This document shows positions 6,689-12,633 of a DNA stretch of 16,178 nt, piece by piece; position 1 is the first letter of the stretch, and each line of letters begins with the position of its first letter. The notes below the pieces were generated by a model. The model was not told the DNA's origin and did no database searches. It saw only the letters and a program-made list of their open reading frames with translations. This DNA comes from an uncultured Oscillibacter sp. Lineage in GTDB: Bacteria > Bacillota_A > Clostridia > Oscillospirales > Oscillospiraceae. The DNA is taken from the NCBI GenBank assembly GCA_948902155.1, contig CAQVQZ010000025.1:1-16178 (forward strand). Direction: 5' to 3'. The position numbers and the translations under genes were made by a program.

Positions 6689-7279
6689 ATGTTAAATGAA
6701 ATCGTAAACCGGCGCAGCATCCGCGCCTACCGGAGCGCCCCGGTTTCCCGGGAGGACCTGGAAACCATCCTCCAGGCGGGAATCCTCGCACCCTCCTCCA
6801 AGAACCGCCAGCCCTGGCGCTTCATCGTGACCGCCGGAGCGGCTAAGGCGGAAGCCCTGGCCGCCATGGCCCAAGGGCTGGAGGAGGAAAAACGCCGCCC
6901 CCTCCTTCCCGAGAGTGCGCCGTACCTGCACGGCGCAAAACAGACCTTGGCAATCATGGTGCAGGCTCCTGTGGTAATTTTTGTCACAAATCCCCTGGGC
7001 CATCATCCACGCCAGAGCATGAATGCCGACCAATTCATCTCCGAGTTGTGCAACGCCCAATCTCTGGGAGCATGTTTAGAAAACATGTCGCTCCAGGCGA
7101 CGGCCCTTGGCCTGGGGAGTCTGTGGATTTGCGACACCTGCTTTGCCCTGGACGCTTTAAACGCCTGGTTAGGCGGCGAAGGGACTCTCTCGGCGGCCAT
7201 GGCCATCGGCTACGCCGCCGAGTCCCCCGCGCCGCGCCCCAGAAAGCTTTTAACAGAGGTAACCACCTGGAAACTATAA
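6689..7279 (+). CDS. Nitroreductase-family flavoprotein
   Basis: A 196-aa protein with the family's N-terminal FMN-phosphate signature NRRSIRAYRSAPV, followed by ILAPSSKNRQPWRF, and a late GLGSLWICD segment near the other flavin contacts. Members bind FMN as dimers and reduce nitro, quinone or flavin substrates with NAD(P)H; the substrate here is not predictable. ATG at 6689 follows GAGGGAAAGGG, 12 bp after the VWA stop, so it belongs to the same operon. Its position between the VWA gene and the MoxR ATPase gene is unusual for that pair. Whether it is part of the module or an insertion is open. Confidence 0.85.
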   Translation: MLNEIVNRRSIRAYRSAPVSREDLETILQAGILAPSSKNRQPWRFIVTAGAAKAEALAAMAQGLEEEKRRPLLPESAPYLHGAKQTLAIMVQAPVVIFVTNPLGHHPRQSMNADQFISELCNAQSLGACLENMSLQATALGLGSLWICDTCFALDALNAWLGGEGTLSAAMAIGYAAESPAPRPRKLLTEVTTWKL

Positions 7280-7593
7280 CCCCAACCATCCTCCCGCAAC
7301 CACCAGACAGAGCGACAGCGAAAAGAGAAGCAAGTCGATTCGACGCCCACCAAAACCCCCGCCCGCACCACGCCGCGGGTAGGGACCTTCCTATCCAAAT
7401 CCCTGCTAATCCGCGCCCCACGTCCCCCGTAACCCCCGTTTTAACCAACCGTCTTTTTCTCTTTTGGACCGTGCACGGCCCGTTTTCTCTTTTTCTGCGG
7501 ACAGAAAAAGAGAAAATGGGGGGTGCAAAGCACCAGCCATCTTCATGGCTGAAATCCCCCTCCGCCCGGTAGGGCGAACAGGAAGGACCGACT
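7280..7593. other. 314-bp intergenic region without a gene
   Basis: The first 160 bp are strikingly C-rich and G-poor on the plus strand, with many CCC runs and no reading frame with a ribosome site. The second half holds a perfect CCGTGCACGG palindrome (7470-7479) and then three nested hairpins (see next entry). No clear sigma-A promoter was identified, so it is unclear whether the MoxR gene has its own transcript or is read through from the nitroreductase. Confidence 0.6.
7479..7560 (+). promoter_or_regulatory. Multi-hairpin RNA leader upstream of the MoxR gene
   Basis: A 15-bp perfect stem (arms 7483-7497 and 7502-7516, CGGA loop) can extend by four more pairs including one G-U. It is followed by GGTGC-AAA-GCACC (7522-7534) and AGCCAT-CTTC-ATGGCT (7535-7550). 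The G run at 7518-7523 can also pair with CCCCC (7556-7560), closing around the later hairpins as an alternative fold. There is no T run directly after the first stem, so it is not a standard terminator. It could be a REP-like repeat or a processing or regulatory leader. Confidence 0.4.
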
Positions 7594-9132
7594 ATGAATA
7601 TCAAACAAGCCAAACAGGAGATCACGAACACCCTGAAAGCCTACCTGGCCAAGGACCCTTTGGGGAATTACTTGATTCCCCCGGTCCGCCAGCGGCCCGT
7701 GCTGCTCATGGGCCCGCCGGGGGTGGGAAAAACCCAGATCATGGAGCAGATCGCCGCCGAGACCGGCGTGGGGCTGGTGGCCTACACCATCACCCACCAC
7801 ACCCGGCAGAGCGCCGTGGGCCTGCCCTTCATCGAAAAACGGCTCTACGGCGGACAGGAGTTCTCCGTCACGGAGTACACCATGAGCGAGATCCTGGCCT
7901 CGGTCTACCAGCTGATGGAGAATACGGGCCTGAAAGAGGGCATCCTCTTCCTGGACGAGATCAACTGCGTCTCGGAGACCCTGGCCCCCATGATGCTGCA
8001 ATTTTTGCAGTGCAAGACCTTTGGCAACCAGCGTCTGCCGGAGGGCTGGCTCATCGCCGCTGCGGGGAACCCGCCGGAATACAACCGCTCCGTCCGGGAC
8101 TTCGACGTGGTGACCTTGGACCGGGTGAAGCGCATCGACGTCTCCGAGGATTTCGCCGTTTGGAAGGAGTACGCTTTGCAAAAGGGCCTCCACGGGGCCA
8201 TAGTGTCCTATCTGGACATCCGGAAGGAAAACTTCTACCGGGTGGAAACCACGGCGGAGGGCATCCAGTTCGCCACAGCCCGCGGCTGGGAGGACCTCAG
8301 CGAATTGCTGACGGTGTATGAGTCCCTGGGGCTGCGGGCGGACCGGGAGGTCGTGGGGCAGTATATCCAGATGCCCCGCATCGCGCGGGACTTCGCCAAC
8401 TATTTGGAGCTGTACAACAAATATCAGAAAATCTACCACGTAGACGAGATTTTAAAGGGTGCCTGGAGGCCCATCACTGTCCGGGAGCTTCGGGCCGCGC
8501 CCTTCGACGAGAAGCTGTCCGTCCTGGGGCTGCTGCTCTCCCGGCTGGCCGAGTCCGCACGGGAGACCCGCCGCCAGGATGAACTGTGCGAACGGCTCCA
8601 TGCCGCCCTGACGGCGTTCAAGGAATCCCTGGCCAGAGGGGCGGACCCCCTGGAGTCCCTAGACACCCTGGTCTGCGCCCGGCGGGACGGCCTGCGGCGG
8701 AGCCGGGACGCGGGCCAGCTGGACAAGCGCCGCCAGACTCTGGCCCAGCTGGAGATCAGCGCCCTGGAGGACTACCGCCGCCGTCTCTCCGGCCTCTCCG
8801 ACCTGGGGGGCGCGATGGACGCCGTGCGGGGCTGGTTCGGGCAGGAGGTGGAGCGGCGGGCCGCTCTGGCCCGGGAGACCGGGGCGGAGCTGGATCACGC
8901 GTTTGCCTTCCTGGAGGAGACCTTCGGGCAGGGGCAGGAGCTGGTGATTTTCGTCACGGAGCTGACCGCCTACGCCGACACCAGCTGGTTTGTGGAGGTG
9001 TTCGGCTGCGACGCCTATTTCCGGCACAACCGGGAGCTGCTGTTTGACGACACCCGCCGCCGTATCCGGGAAGACATTGAGGCCGTCCGGGCGTCCGGGC
9101 AGGAAAAGGAGGAGGAACATGACGGAAGATAG
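7594..9132 (+). CDS. MoxR-like AAA+ ATPase with long C-terminal region
   Basis: A 512-aa protein. The AAA+ module (about 1-280) shows Walker A GPPGVGKT (40-47), Walker B ILFLDE (117-122), sensor-1 asparagine N159 in AAGNPPEYN, and arginine-finger candidates in DRVKRID (176-182). Residues 290-512 are Arg/Glu-rich helices without a motif I recognise. MoxR ATPases use ATP hydrolysis for chaperone-like remodelling or metal insertion together with VWA partners; the VWA protein at 5327 is the obvious candidate. ATG at 7594 follows AGGAAGGAC. The NifU-like gene overlaps its last 14 bp in another frame, indicating translational coupling. The assignment to AAA+ is firm; the biological target is unknown. 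Confidence 0.88.
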   Translation: MNIKQAKQEITNTLKAYLAKDPLGNYLIPPVRQRPVLLMGPPGVGKTQIMEQIAAETGVGLVAYTITHHTRQSAVGLPFIEKRLYGGQEFSVTEYTMSEILASVYQLMENTGLKEGILFLDEINCVSETLAPMMLQFLQCKTFGNQRLPEGWLIAAAGNPPEYNRSVRDFDVVTLDRVKRIDVSEDFAVWKEYALQKGLHGAIVSYLDIRKENFYRVETTAEGIQFATARGWEDLSELLTVYESLGLRADREVVGQYIQMPRIARDFANYLELYNKYQKIYHVDEILKGAWRPITVRELRAAPFDEKLSVLGLLLSRLAESARETRRQDELCERLHAALTAFKESLARGADPLESLDTLVCARRDGLRRSRDAGQLDKRRQTLAQLEISALEDYRRRLSGLSDLGGAMDAVRGWFGQEVERRAALARETGAELDHAFAFLEETFGQGQELVIFVTELTAYADTSWFVEVFGCDAYFRHNRELLFDDTRRRIREDIEAVRASGQEKEEEHDGR

Positions 9133-9412
9133 GAAACGCATCGAGGCGGTGCTGGACGAAAAGGTCCGCCCCGCCCTCCGGGCCCACGGCGGCGAGATCG
9201 CCGTGGACCGTCTGGAGGACGGCGTGCTGTACGTGAAGCTGCTGGGGCAGTGCGCCGGGTGTCCCTCGGCGGATCTGACCAACGAGACCATCGTGGAGGC
9301 GGAGCTGACCGCCGCCCTGCCGGAGCTGGTGCGGAAGGTGGCGGTGGTCCAGACCGTCAGCGACGAGCTGTGGGAGCAGGCCAAGCGGCTGCTGCGGGAC
9401 CACCATCTGTAG
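9119..9412 (+). CDS. NifU C-terminal-domain (iron-sulfur scaffold) protein
   Basis: A 97-aa protein consisting of a single NifU C-terminal domain. It has the ALRAHGGEIAVDRLEDGVLYV strand region and the cluster-binding pair C45-x-x-C48 in LGQCAGCPSAD. Such stand-alone domains (Nfu type) bind and hand over [Fe-S] clusters. ATG at 9119 is preceded by AAGGAGGAGG inside the end of the MoxR gene, and the two genes overlap by 14 bp. The coupling suggests either simple co-transcription or a need for Fe-S or metal delivery to the MoxR/VWA module; the latter is speculation. About 150 bp of featureless sequence follows before the composite repeat. Confidence 0.85.
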   Translation: MTEDRKRIEAVLDEKVRPALRAHGGEIAVDRLEDGVLYVKLLGQCAGCPSADLTNETIVEAELTAALPELVRKVAVVQTVSDELWEQAKRLLRDHHL

Positions 9413-9561
9413 GATTTGGGATGAGGAGCTGGGATTTTCCGGGACGGGTTCGTCTTTTGGGAAATGACCGGCTCCTTGTTCATATTCCCCCTGTCCTGCG
9501 CATAGAGTTTATGGGAAATCAAAATCAGGCGCCGTCAGCATCAATGTCATCCCGTTCAGCG

Positions 9562-9806
9562 AAAAAAAGCCCCTTTTGAAAGGGGCTCCCGGCGAAGCCG
9601 GGTGGGGATTGCCACAGAGACTTTTTTCTATTGAAAAGCCGGCAATAGAAGAAAGTTTCTGCAAGTTCTCTCTTATCTGAGACATGTGTAGAAGAAAGTC
9701 CCTGCGGATGCTCTTCTACTGTAAGCCAGACGATAGAAGGAACTCCCTGCGACAATCCTCCGTCACGGCTTCGCCGTGCCACCTTTTTTCAAAAGGAGGC
9801 TTTTTG
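9562..9806. repeat. 245-bp composite intergenic repeat with inverted ends
   Basis: The left end (9562-9611) and right end (9753-9806) are imperfect inverted copies. Both combine an A-rich edge, a CCTTTT/AAAGG-type hairpin, a second hairpin (CCCGGC-GAA-GCCGGG left, CACGGC-TTC-GCCGTG right) and an inner GATTG/CAATC. Between them are three related units of 43-45 bp, marked by TAGAAG at 9646, 9689 and 9734, each followed by a similar CTGC-containing stretch. The first unit has a perfect TTCTATTG/CAATAGAA stem. No transposase is present. I recognise this style of element as common between genes in gut Bacillota genomes; it may be a MITE-like non-autonomous element. Confidence 0.6.
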
Positions 9807-9847
9807 ACTGGACTTCATGGCATTGCCGTCCGCGCAAGGATTTTTCT

Positions 9848-9876
9848 TTGGAAACCTAAATCCGATTTCCTAATAG
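9848..9876 (+). promoter_or_regulatory. Weak promoter candidate for the phage-type gene
   Basis: TTGGAA (9848-9853), a 17-bp spacer and TAATAG (9871-9876) lie just ahead of the ribosome site GGGGGGAT. The match is moderate, and this is the only candidate upstream of the gene. Confidence 0.3.
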
Positions 9877-9891
9877 TCATGGGGGGATGCT

Positions 9892-10167
9892 ATGGATAAC
9901 CTGGAAATGGACGAAAAGCTGGCCCAGTACCGGCGCTGCCGCCGGAACATCGACAGCCTCAAGCGGGAGGCGGTGGCCATTGAGGCCGAAATCAAAGCGG
10001 AGCTGGAGTCCCGAGGCGTGGAACAGGCGGAGACAGCCCATTACAAGGTGTCGTGGAAAACCGTCGCCAGCACCCGTCTGGACGCCAAGGCCCTGAAGAC
10101 AGAACGGCCGGACATCTACGCCCGCTACGCCTCCGCCAGCGTCACGAAAAGATTTACCGTTACATGA
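9892..10167 (+). CDS. Phage-type small protein of unknown function
   Basis: A 91-aa soluble protein with an N-terminal coiled-coil-like helix (about 5-45, RRNIDSLKREAVAIEAEIKA) followed by HYKVSWKTVASTRLDAKAL, TERPDIYARYASAS and VTKRFTVT. This pattern matches small phage proteins, often encoded next to a YqaJ-type recombinase or exonuclease, with a conserved D-x-KALK...P-x-LY...RF-x end; recognised from memory. ATG at 9892 follows GGGGGGAT. No other phage gene adjoins it, so it is an orphan, possibly a prophage relic kept under its own terminator. The stop codon and the last three codons are inside a 24-bp inverted repeat. Function unknown. Confidence 0.7.
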   Translation: MDNLEMDEKLAQYRRCRRNIDSLKREAVAIEAEIKAELESRGVEQAETAHYKVSWKTVASTRLDAKALKTERPDIYARYASASVTKRFTVT

Positions 10168-10213
10168 GGAAGCCCCCGGTGAAACGCCGGGGGCTTCCTC
10201 ATGTAACGGTTTT
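10156..10213 (+). terminator. 24-bp perfect hairpin terminator overlapping the stop codon
   Basis: The arms at 10156-10179 and 10187-10210 are perfectly complementary with a 7-nt loop (TGAAACG) and a trailing TTTT. The left arm includes the last three codons and the stop of the phage-type gene. Being symmetrical, it may also stop minus-strand transcripts from the EamA gene. Confidence 0.8.
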
Positions 10214-10268
10214 CGCTAAACTGCGCACAATATCGGAACTTTGCGCCCCGCCGCACCAAAACAGCGCA

Positions 10269-10288
10269 GGAAACCCCTTCGGGTTTCC
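10269..10288 (-). terminator. Small hairpin downstream of the EamA gene
   Basis: GGAAACCC and GGGTTTCC form an 8-bp stem with a 4-nt loop, 41 bp after the EamA stop. On the minus strand the tail is TGCGCTGTTTT, a poor U tract, so this is only a possible terminator ahead of the 24-bp hairpin. Confidence 0.3.
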
Positions 10289-10328
10289 CGCATACTTTCT
10301 TTCCTCCGTTCGAATCGTTCTCCCCGCT

Positions 10329-11180
10329 TCACAGCATCACCAGCGTCCCCGCGACGATCAGAGCCAGACCTGCCCCCGCTTTCCGGGACAGGCGCTCGTG
10401 GAACACCAGGGACGAGAATGCTATGGTAACCAGAATGCTCAGCTTGTCGATGGGGACCACCACGCTGGCGGGACCGTCCTGAAGGGCCCGGTAATAACAG
10501 AGCCAGGAGGCCCCGGTAACCAGCCCGGAGAGGCAGATGAAGCCCAGCTCTTCCCGTGGGAACGTCTTCACCAGCCCGGCCTTTCCTGTGACCAGCACCA
10601 TGACCCAGGCCATGACCAGCACGACGGCAGTGCGGATGGCCGTGGCCAGATTGGAATCCACGCCGCTGACGCCCAGCTTCCCCAGGATGGCCGTCAGGCT
10701 GGCGAACACGGCGGAGCCCAGGGCGTAGGGAAGCCAGAGGCCGCTCTGCTCCCCCTGGCCGGACTTTTTTTCGATCATCAGCCAGGTCCCAACTCCGATG
10801 CAGAGAACGCCCAGGGCCTTGGGCCCGCTGACCGGCTCCCGCAGCAGAAGGAAAGCCAGGAGAATCGTCAGGACCGTGCTGCTTTTGTCGATGGGAGTGA
10901 CCTTGTTCACGTCCCCCAGCTGGAGGGCCTTGAAGTAGCAGAGCCAGGAGGCTCCCGTCGCCAGCCCGGAGAGAACCAGGAACAGCAGGGAACGCCCCCC
11001 GACGCCGCCCAGGCCGGACTGGGCCCCGGTGACAAAGACCATCACCCAGGAGAACGCCAGCACCACGATGGTGCGGATGGCCGTGGCCAGGGTGGAGTCC
11101 GTCCGGCGGACGCCGCACTTGGCTAAAATGGCGGTGAGTCCGGCGAAGAGCGCGGAGCCAAACGCGTAGAGTATCCACAT
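10329..11180 (-). CDS. EamA-family (DMT) membrane transporter
   Basis: A 283-aa inner-membrane protein with about ten hydrophobic helices in two EamA repeats. The halves are unusually alike: FGSALFAGLTAILAKCGV and LATAIRTIVVL near residues 7-43 recur as LGSAVFASLTAILGKLGV and LATAIRTAVVL near 153-190. GLATGASWLCYFKALQ recurs as GLVTGASWLCYYRALQ, and VTPIDKSSTVLTI as VVPIDKLSILVTI. DMT carriers move small metabolites, often exporting amino acids or drugs; the substrate cannot be told. The start at 11180 follows AAGAAGG and is served by a promoter at 11252-11281. It is transcribed toward the phage-type gene, with hairpins between. Confidence 0.88.
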   Translation of the reverse strand: MWILYAFGSALFAGLTAILAKCGVRRTDSTLATAIRTIVVLAFSWVMVFVTGAQSGLGGVGGRSLLFLVLSGLATGASWLCYFKALQLGDVNKVTPIDKSSTVLTILLAFLLLREPVSGPKALGVLCIGVGTWLMIEKKSGQGEQSGLWLPYALGSAVFASLTAILGKLGVSGVDSNLATAIRTAVVLVMAWVMVLVTGKAGLVKTFPREELGFICLSGLVTGASWLCYYRALQDGPASVVVPIDKLSILVTIAFSSLVFHERLSRKAGAGLALIVAGTLVML

Positions 11181-11251
11181 AGGACTGCCTTCTTTTCAAG
11201 AGAGTAAAAATGTATTTCTGCACCCATGTTCAAGCATCATAAAGCATAACA

Positions 11252-11281
11252 ATTATACTCCCAGCAGCCTCGCTATTTCAA
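11252..11281 (-). promoter_or_regulatory. Promoter for the EamA gene
   Basis: On the minus strand TTGAAA (11281-11276), an 18-bp spacer and a perfect TATAAT (11257-11252). The predicted start is about 65 bp upstream of the start codon. Confidence 0.65.
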
Positions 11282-11558
11282 GAGTTTTCCAGTAACCCGC
11301 CATAAATGGATCGGCCTTCCGCCCTTAAACCATAAAAGCCCGGAAACCATGTCAAGGTCATTCGGGCAAGGAAAGCGCCTCTCGACTGCCAATCTCCCGA
11401 AAAATCACCCATGCAGGGGCGGATATCAGCCGCCCGCGCCTCCGCAAATACCAGGGCCCGGTGAAGGAACCCCTCAGTCACCGCCTTCGGCAGCGCATGA
11501 CGCATTGCCAAACATGCGATTTTCCCCAAGCACATCCGAAAAACCGCCTCACAGCCTC
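11282..11558. other. Intergenic region without a convincing gene
   Basis: Between the divergent EamA and DUF134-NifX promoters lie about 280 bp with no reading frame that has a ribosome site. It contains the second REP-like copy and a fragment CCCCTCAGTCACCGCCTTCG that resembles the edge of intergenic repeats in related genomes. Confidence 0.5.
11411..11435. repeat. REP-like short palindromic element, copy 2
   Basis: It matches copy 1 (from 1780) at 22 of 25 positions. GGGCGG (11417-11422) and CCGCCC (11430-11435) form the stem around ATATCAG. Unlike copy 1, the stem does not include the outer CA/TG pairs. Confidence 0.5.
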
Positions 11559-11587
11559 TTGACTTTTCAGCTCCGGTGGTGCATTCT
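11559..11587 (+). promoter_or_regulatory. Promoter candidate for the DUF134-NifX gene
   Basis: TTGACT (11559-11564), a 17-bp spacer and CATTCT (11582-11587). The -35 is good and the -10 is poor, which could indicate regulated or weak expression. It is about 40 bp upstream of the start codon. Confidence 0.4.
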
Positions 11588-11627
11588 ATTTCCGACATAT
11601 GCCGGCAATGAACAAAGGAGGCATCCT

Positions 11628-12401
11628 ATGGCCAGACCAACCCGCTGCCGCCGGGTCTGCGCGGAACCAGCGTGCCCAGGCTTCACCCCGCGGGGAGAGA
11701 CCCAGGCGGGCGAGGTCGTTCTGACCGTGGACGAGTACGAAGTGATCCGGCTGGTCGATTATGAGAAGCGGACCCACGCGCAGTGCGCGGCCCAGATGGA
11801 GGTCTCCCGGACAACGGTGACGGAGATCTATGAAAGCGCGCGCTTCAAGCTCTCCGACAGCCTTGTGAACGGCAAGGCCCTGACCGTCGCGGGGGGACAC
11901 TACCGCGTGTGCCAGGGCGGCCGGAAGCCCGGCTGCGGGGCAAACTGCCGGTGGGCGGCTGTATTCCGTGAAAAAGGAGAAACTGTTATGAGAATCGCAG
12001 TACCTTATGAGGGCGGCCAGGTGTTCCAGCACTTTGGACACACCAGCCAAATGAAAATCTACGACGCGGAGGCGGGGCAGATCGTCCGCGAGCAGGTCGC
12101 AGACACCACCGGCAGCGGCCACGGCGCGCTGGCGGGGTTCCTCTCGGGGCTGAACGTGGACGTGCTGATCTGCGGCGGCATCGGCGGCGGCGCGCAGGAG
12201 GCCCTGGCCCAGGCCGGCATCCGGCTCTACGGCGGCGTGGCCGGCCGGGCGGACGACGCGGTCAGGGACTTCCTGGCGGGCAGTCTGGCGTATCAGGCCG
12301 ATGTCCAGTGCGGGCACCATGCCCATCACGGCTGTCACGACGAGGGCCATTGCGGTGAAGACAAGCACGGCTGCTCCGGAAGCGGCCATTGCGGCGGTTA
12401 A
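11628..12401 (+). CDS. DUF134 - NifX/NifB-type fusion protein with metal-binding tail
   Basis: A 257-aa protein of two domains. Residues 1-105 are DUF134: MARPTRCRRVCAEPACPGF, then LTVDEYEVIRLVDYE and an HTH-like AQCAAQMEVSRTTVTEIYESAR. Residues 121-225 are the dinitrogenase iron-molybdenum cofactor (NifX/NifB C-terminal) fold: MRIAVPYEGGQVFQHFGH, ICGGIGGGAQEAL, and GIRLYGGVAG. The tail from 230 on is rich in His and Cys (CGHHAHHGCH, HCGEDKHGC), suggesting metal binding. DUF134 is likely DNA-binding, and the NifX fold binds metal clusters, so a metal- or Fe-S-responsive regulator or carrier is inferred. ATG at 11628 follows AAAGGAGG. An internal AAAAAGGAG precedes in-frame ATG 11988 at the domain boundary, so the second domain may also be made alone. 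No nif genes are visible. Confidence 0.85.
   Translation: MARPTRCRRVCAEPACPGFTPRGETQAGEVVLTVDEYEVIRLVDYEKRTHAQCAAQMEVSRTTVTEIYESARFKLSDSLVNGKALTVAGGHYRVCQGGRKPGCGANCRWAAVFREKGETVMRIAVPYEGGQVFQHFGHTSQMKIYDAEAGQIVREQVADTTGSGHGALAGFLSGLNVDVLICGGIGGGAQEALAQAGIRLYGGVAGRADDAVRDFLAGSLAYQADVQCGHHAHHGCHDEGHCGEDKHGCSGSGHCGG
11976..11990 (+). promoter_or_regulatory. Internal ribosome site before the NifX-like domain
   Basis: AAAAAGGAGAAACTGTT followed by ATG at 11988 lies exactly at the boundary between the DUF134 and NifX-like domains, in frame with the fusion. The spacing suits initiation. Confidence 0.45.
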
Positions 12402-12407
12402 AGCGGA

Positions 12408-12446
12408 AACAGTCCCTGCTGGGCAAACCAGCGGGGGCTGTTTTTT
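12408..12446 (+). terminator. Rho-independent terminator after the DUF134-NifX gene
   Basis: AACAGTCCCTGCTGG pairs with CCAGCGGGGGCTGTT (two G-U pairs) around GCAAA, and the right arm runs into six T's. It begins 7 bp after the stop codon. Confidence 0.85.
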
Positions 12447-12520
12447 GCCGCACACCTCCCCTCCTCCCGCCCCGCCGCAGACCCCCGCAAGCAAAGATTT
12501 GTATAGATATGGAAATTTAA

Positions 12521-12549
12521 TTGGCAGGACCTGGAAGTTATAGTACAAT
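12521..12549 (+). promoter_or_regulatory. Sigma-A promoter for the GGDEF-EAL gene
   Basis: TTGGCA (12521-12526), a 17-bp spacer and TACAAT (12544-12549). It lies in a short AT-rich patch between the terminator and the gene, leaving a 5' leader of about 78 bp. No c-di-GMP riboswitch was recognised in that leader. Confidence 0.7.
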
Positions 12550-12633
12550 TTCTACAATGGCGGACAAGTCCGCGCACATCCGCCGGTCCAGAACAGCGCA
12601 AAAAATCCATGAAAACATACGGGGGGATGCATC

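Noticed and set aside
9685..9697. GTGTAGAAGAA is shared between the composite repeat and the leader of the small peptide mRNA (minus strand near 15881-15893)
   Set aside because: Eleven bases of purine-rich sequence can match by chance in 16 kb, and the flanking sequence does not agree.
9629..9750. Three spaced similar units considered as a tiny CRISPR array
   Set aside because: The similar parts are imperfect and short, the intervening sequence is also related between units, there are no cas genes, and the units lie inside inverted ends.
9525..9782. An 85-codon minus-strand frame across the composite repeat
   Set aside because: It translates hairpins and repeat units. Such frames are typical spurious calls in intergenic repeats.
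11278..11598. A 106-codon minus-strand frame between the EamA and DUF134-NifX genes
   Set aside because: No ribosome site before its ATG. It runs through a REP-like repeat and the promoter of the neighbouring gene, and I see no known motif.
9119..12401. NifU-like and NifX-like proteins considered as evidence of nitrogen fixation
   Set aside because: Both are stand-alone domain types common in non-fixing bacteria, and no nifHDK or nifB genes are seen.
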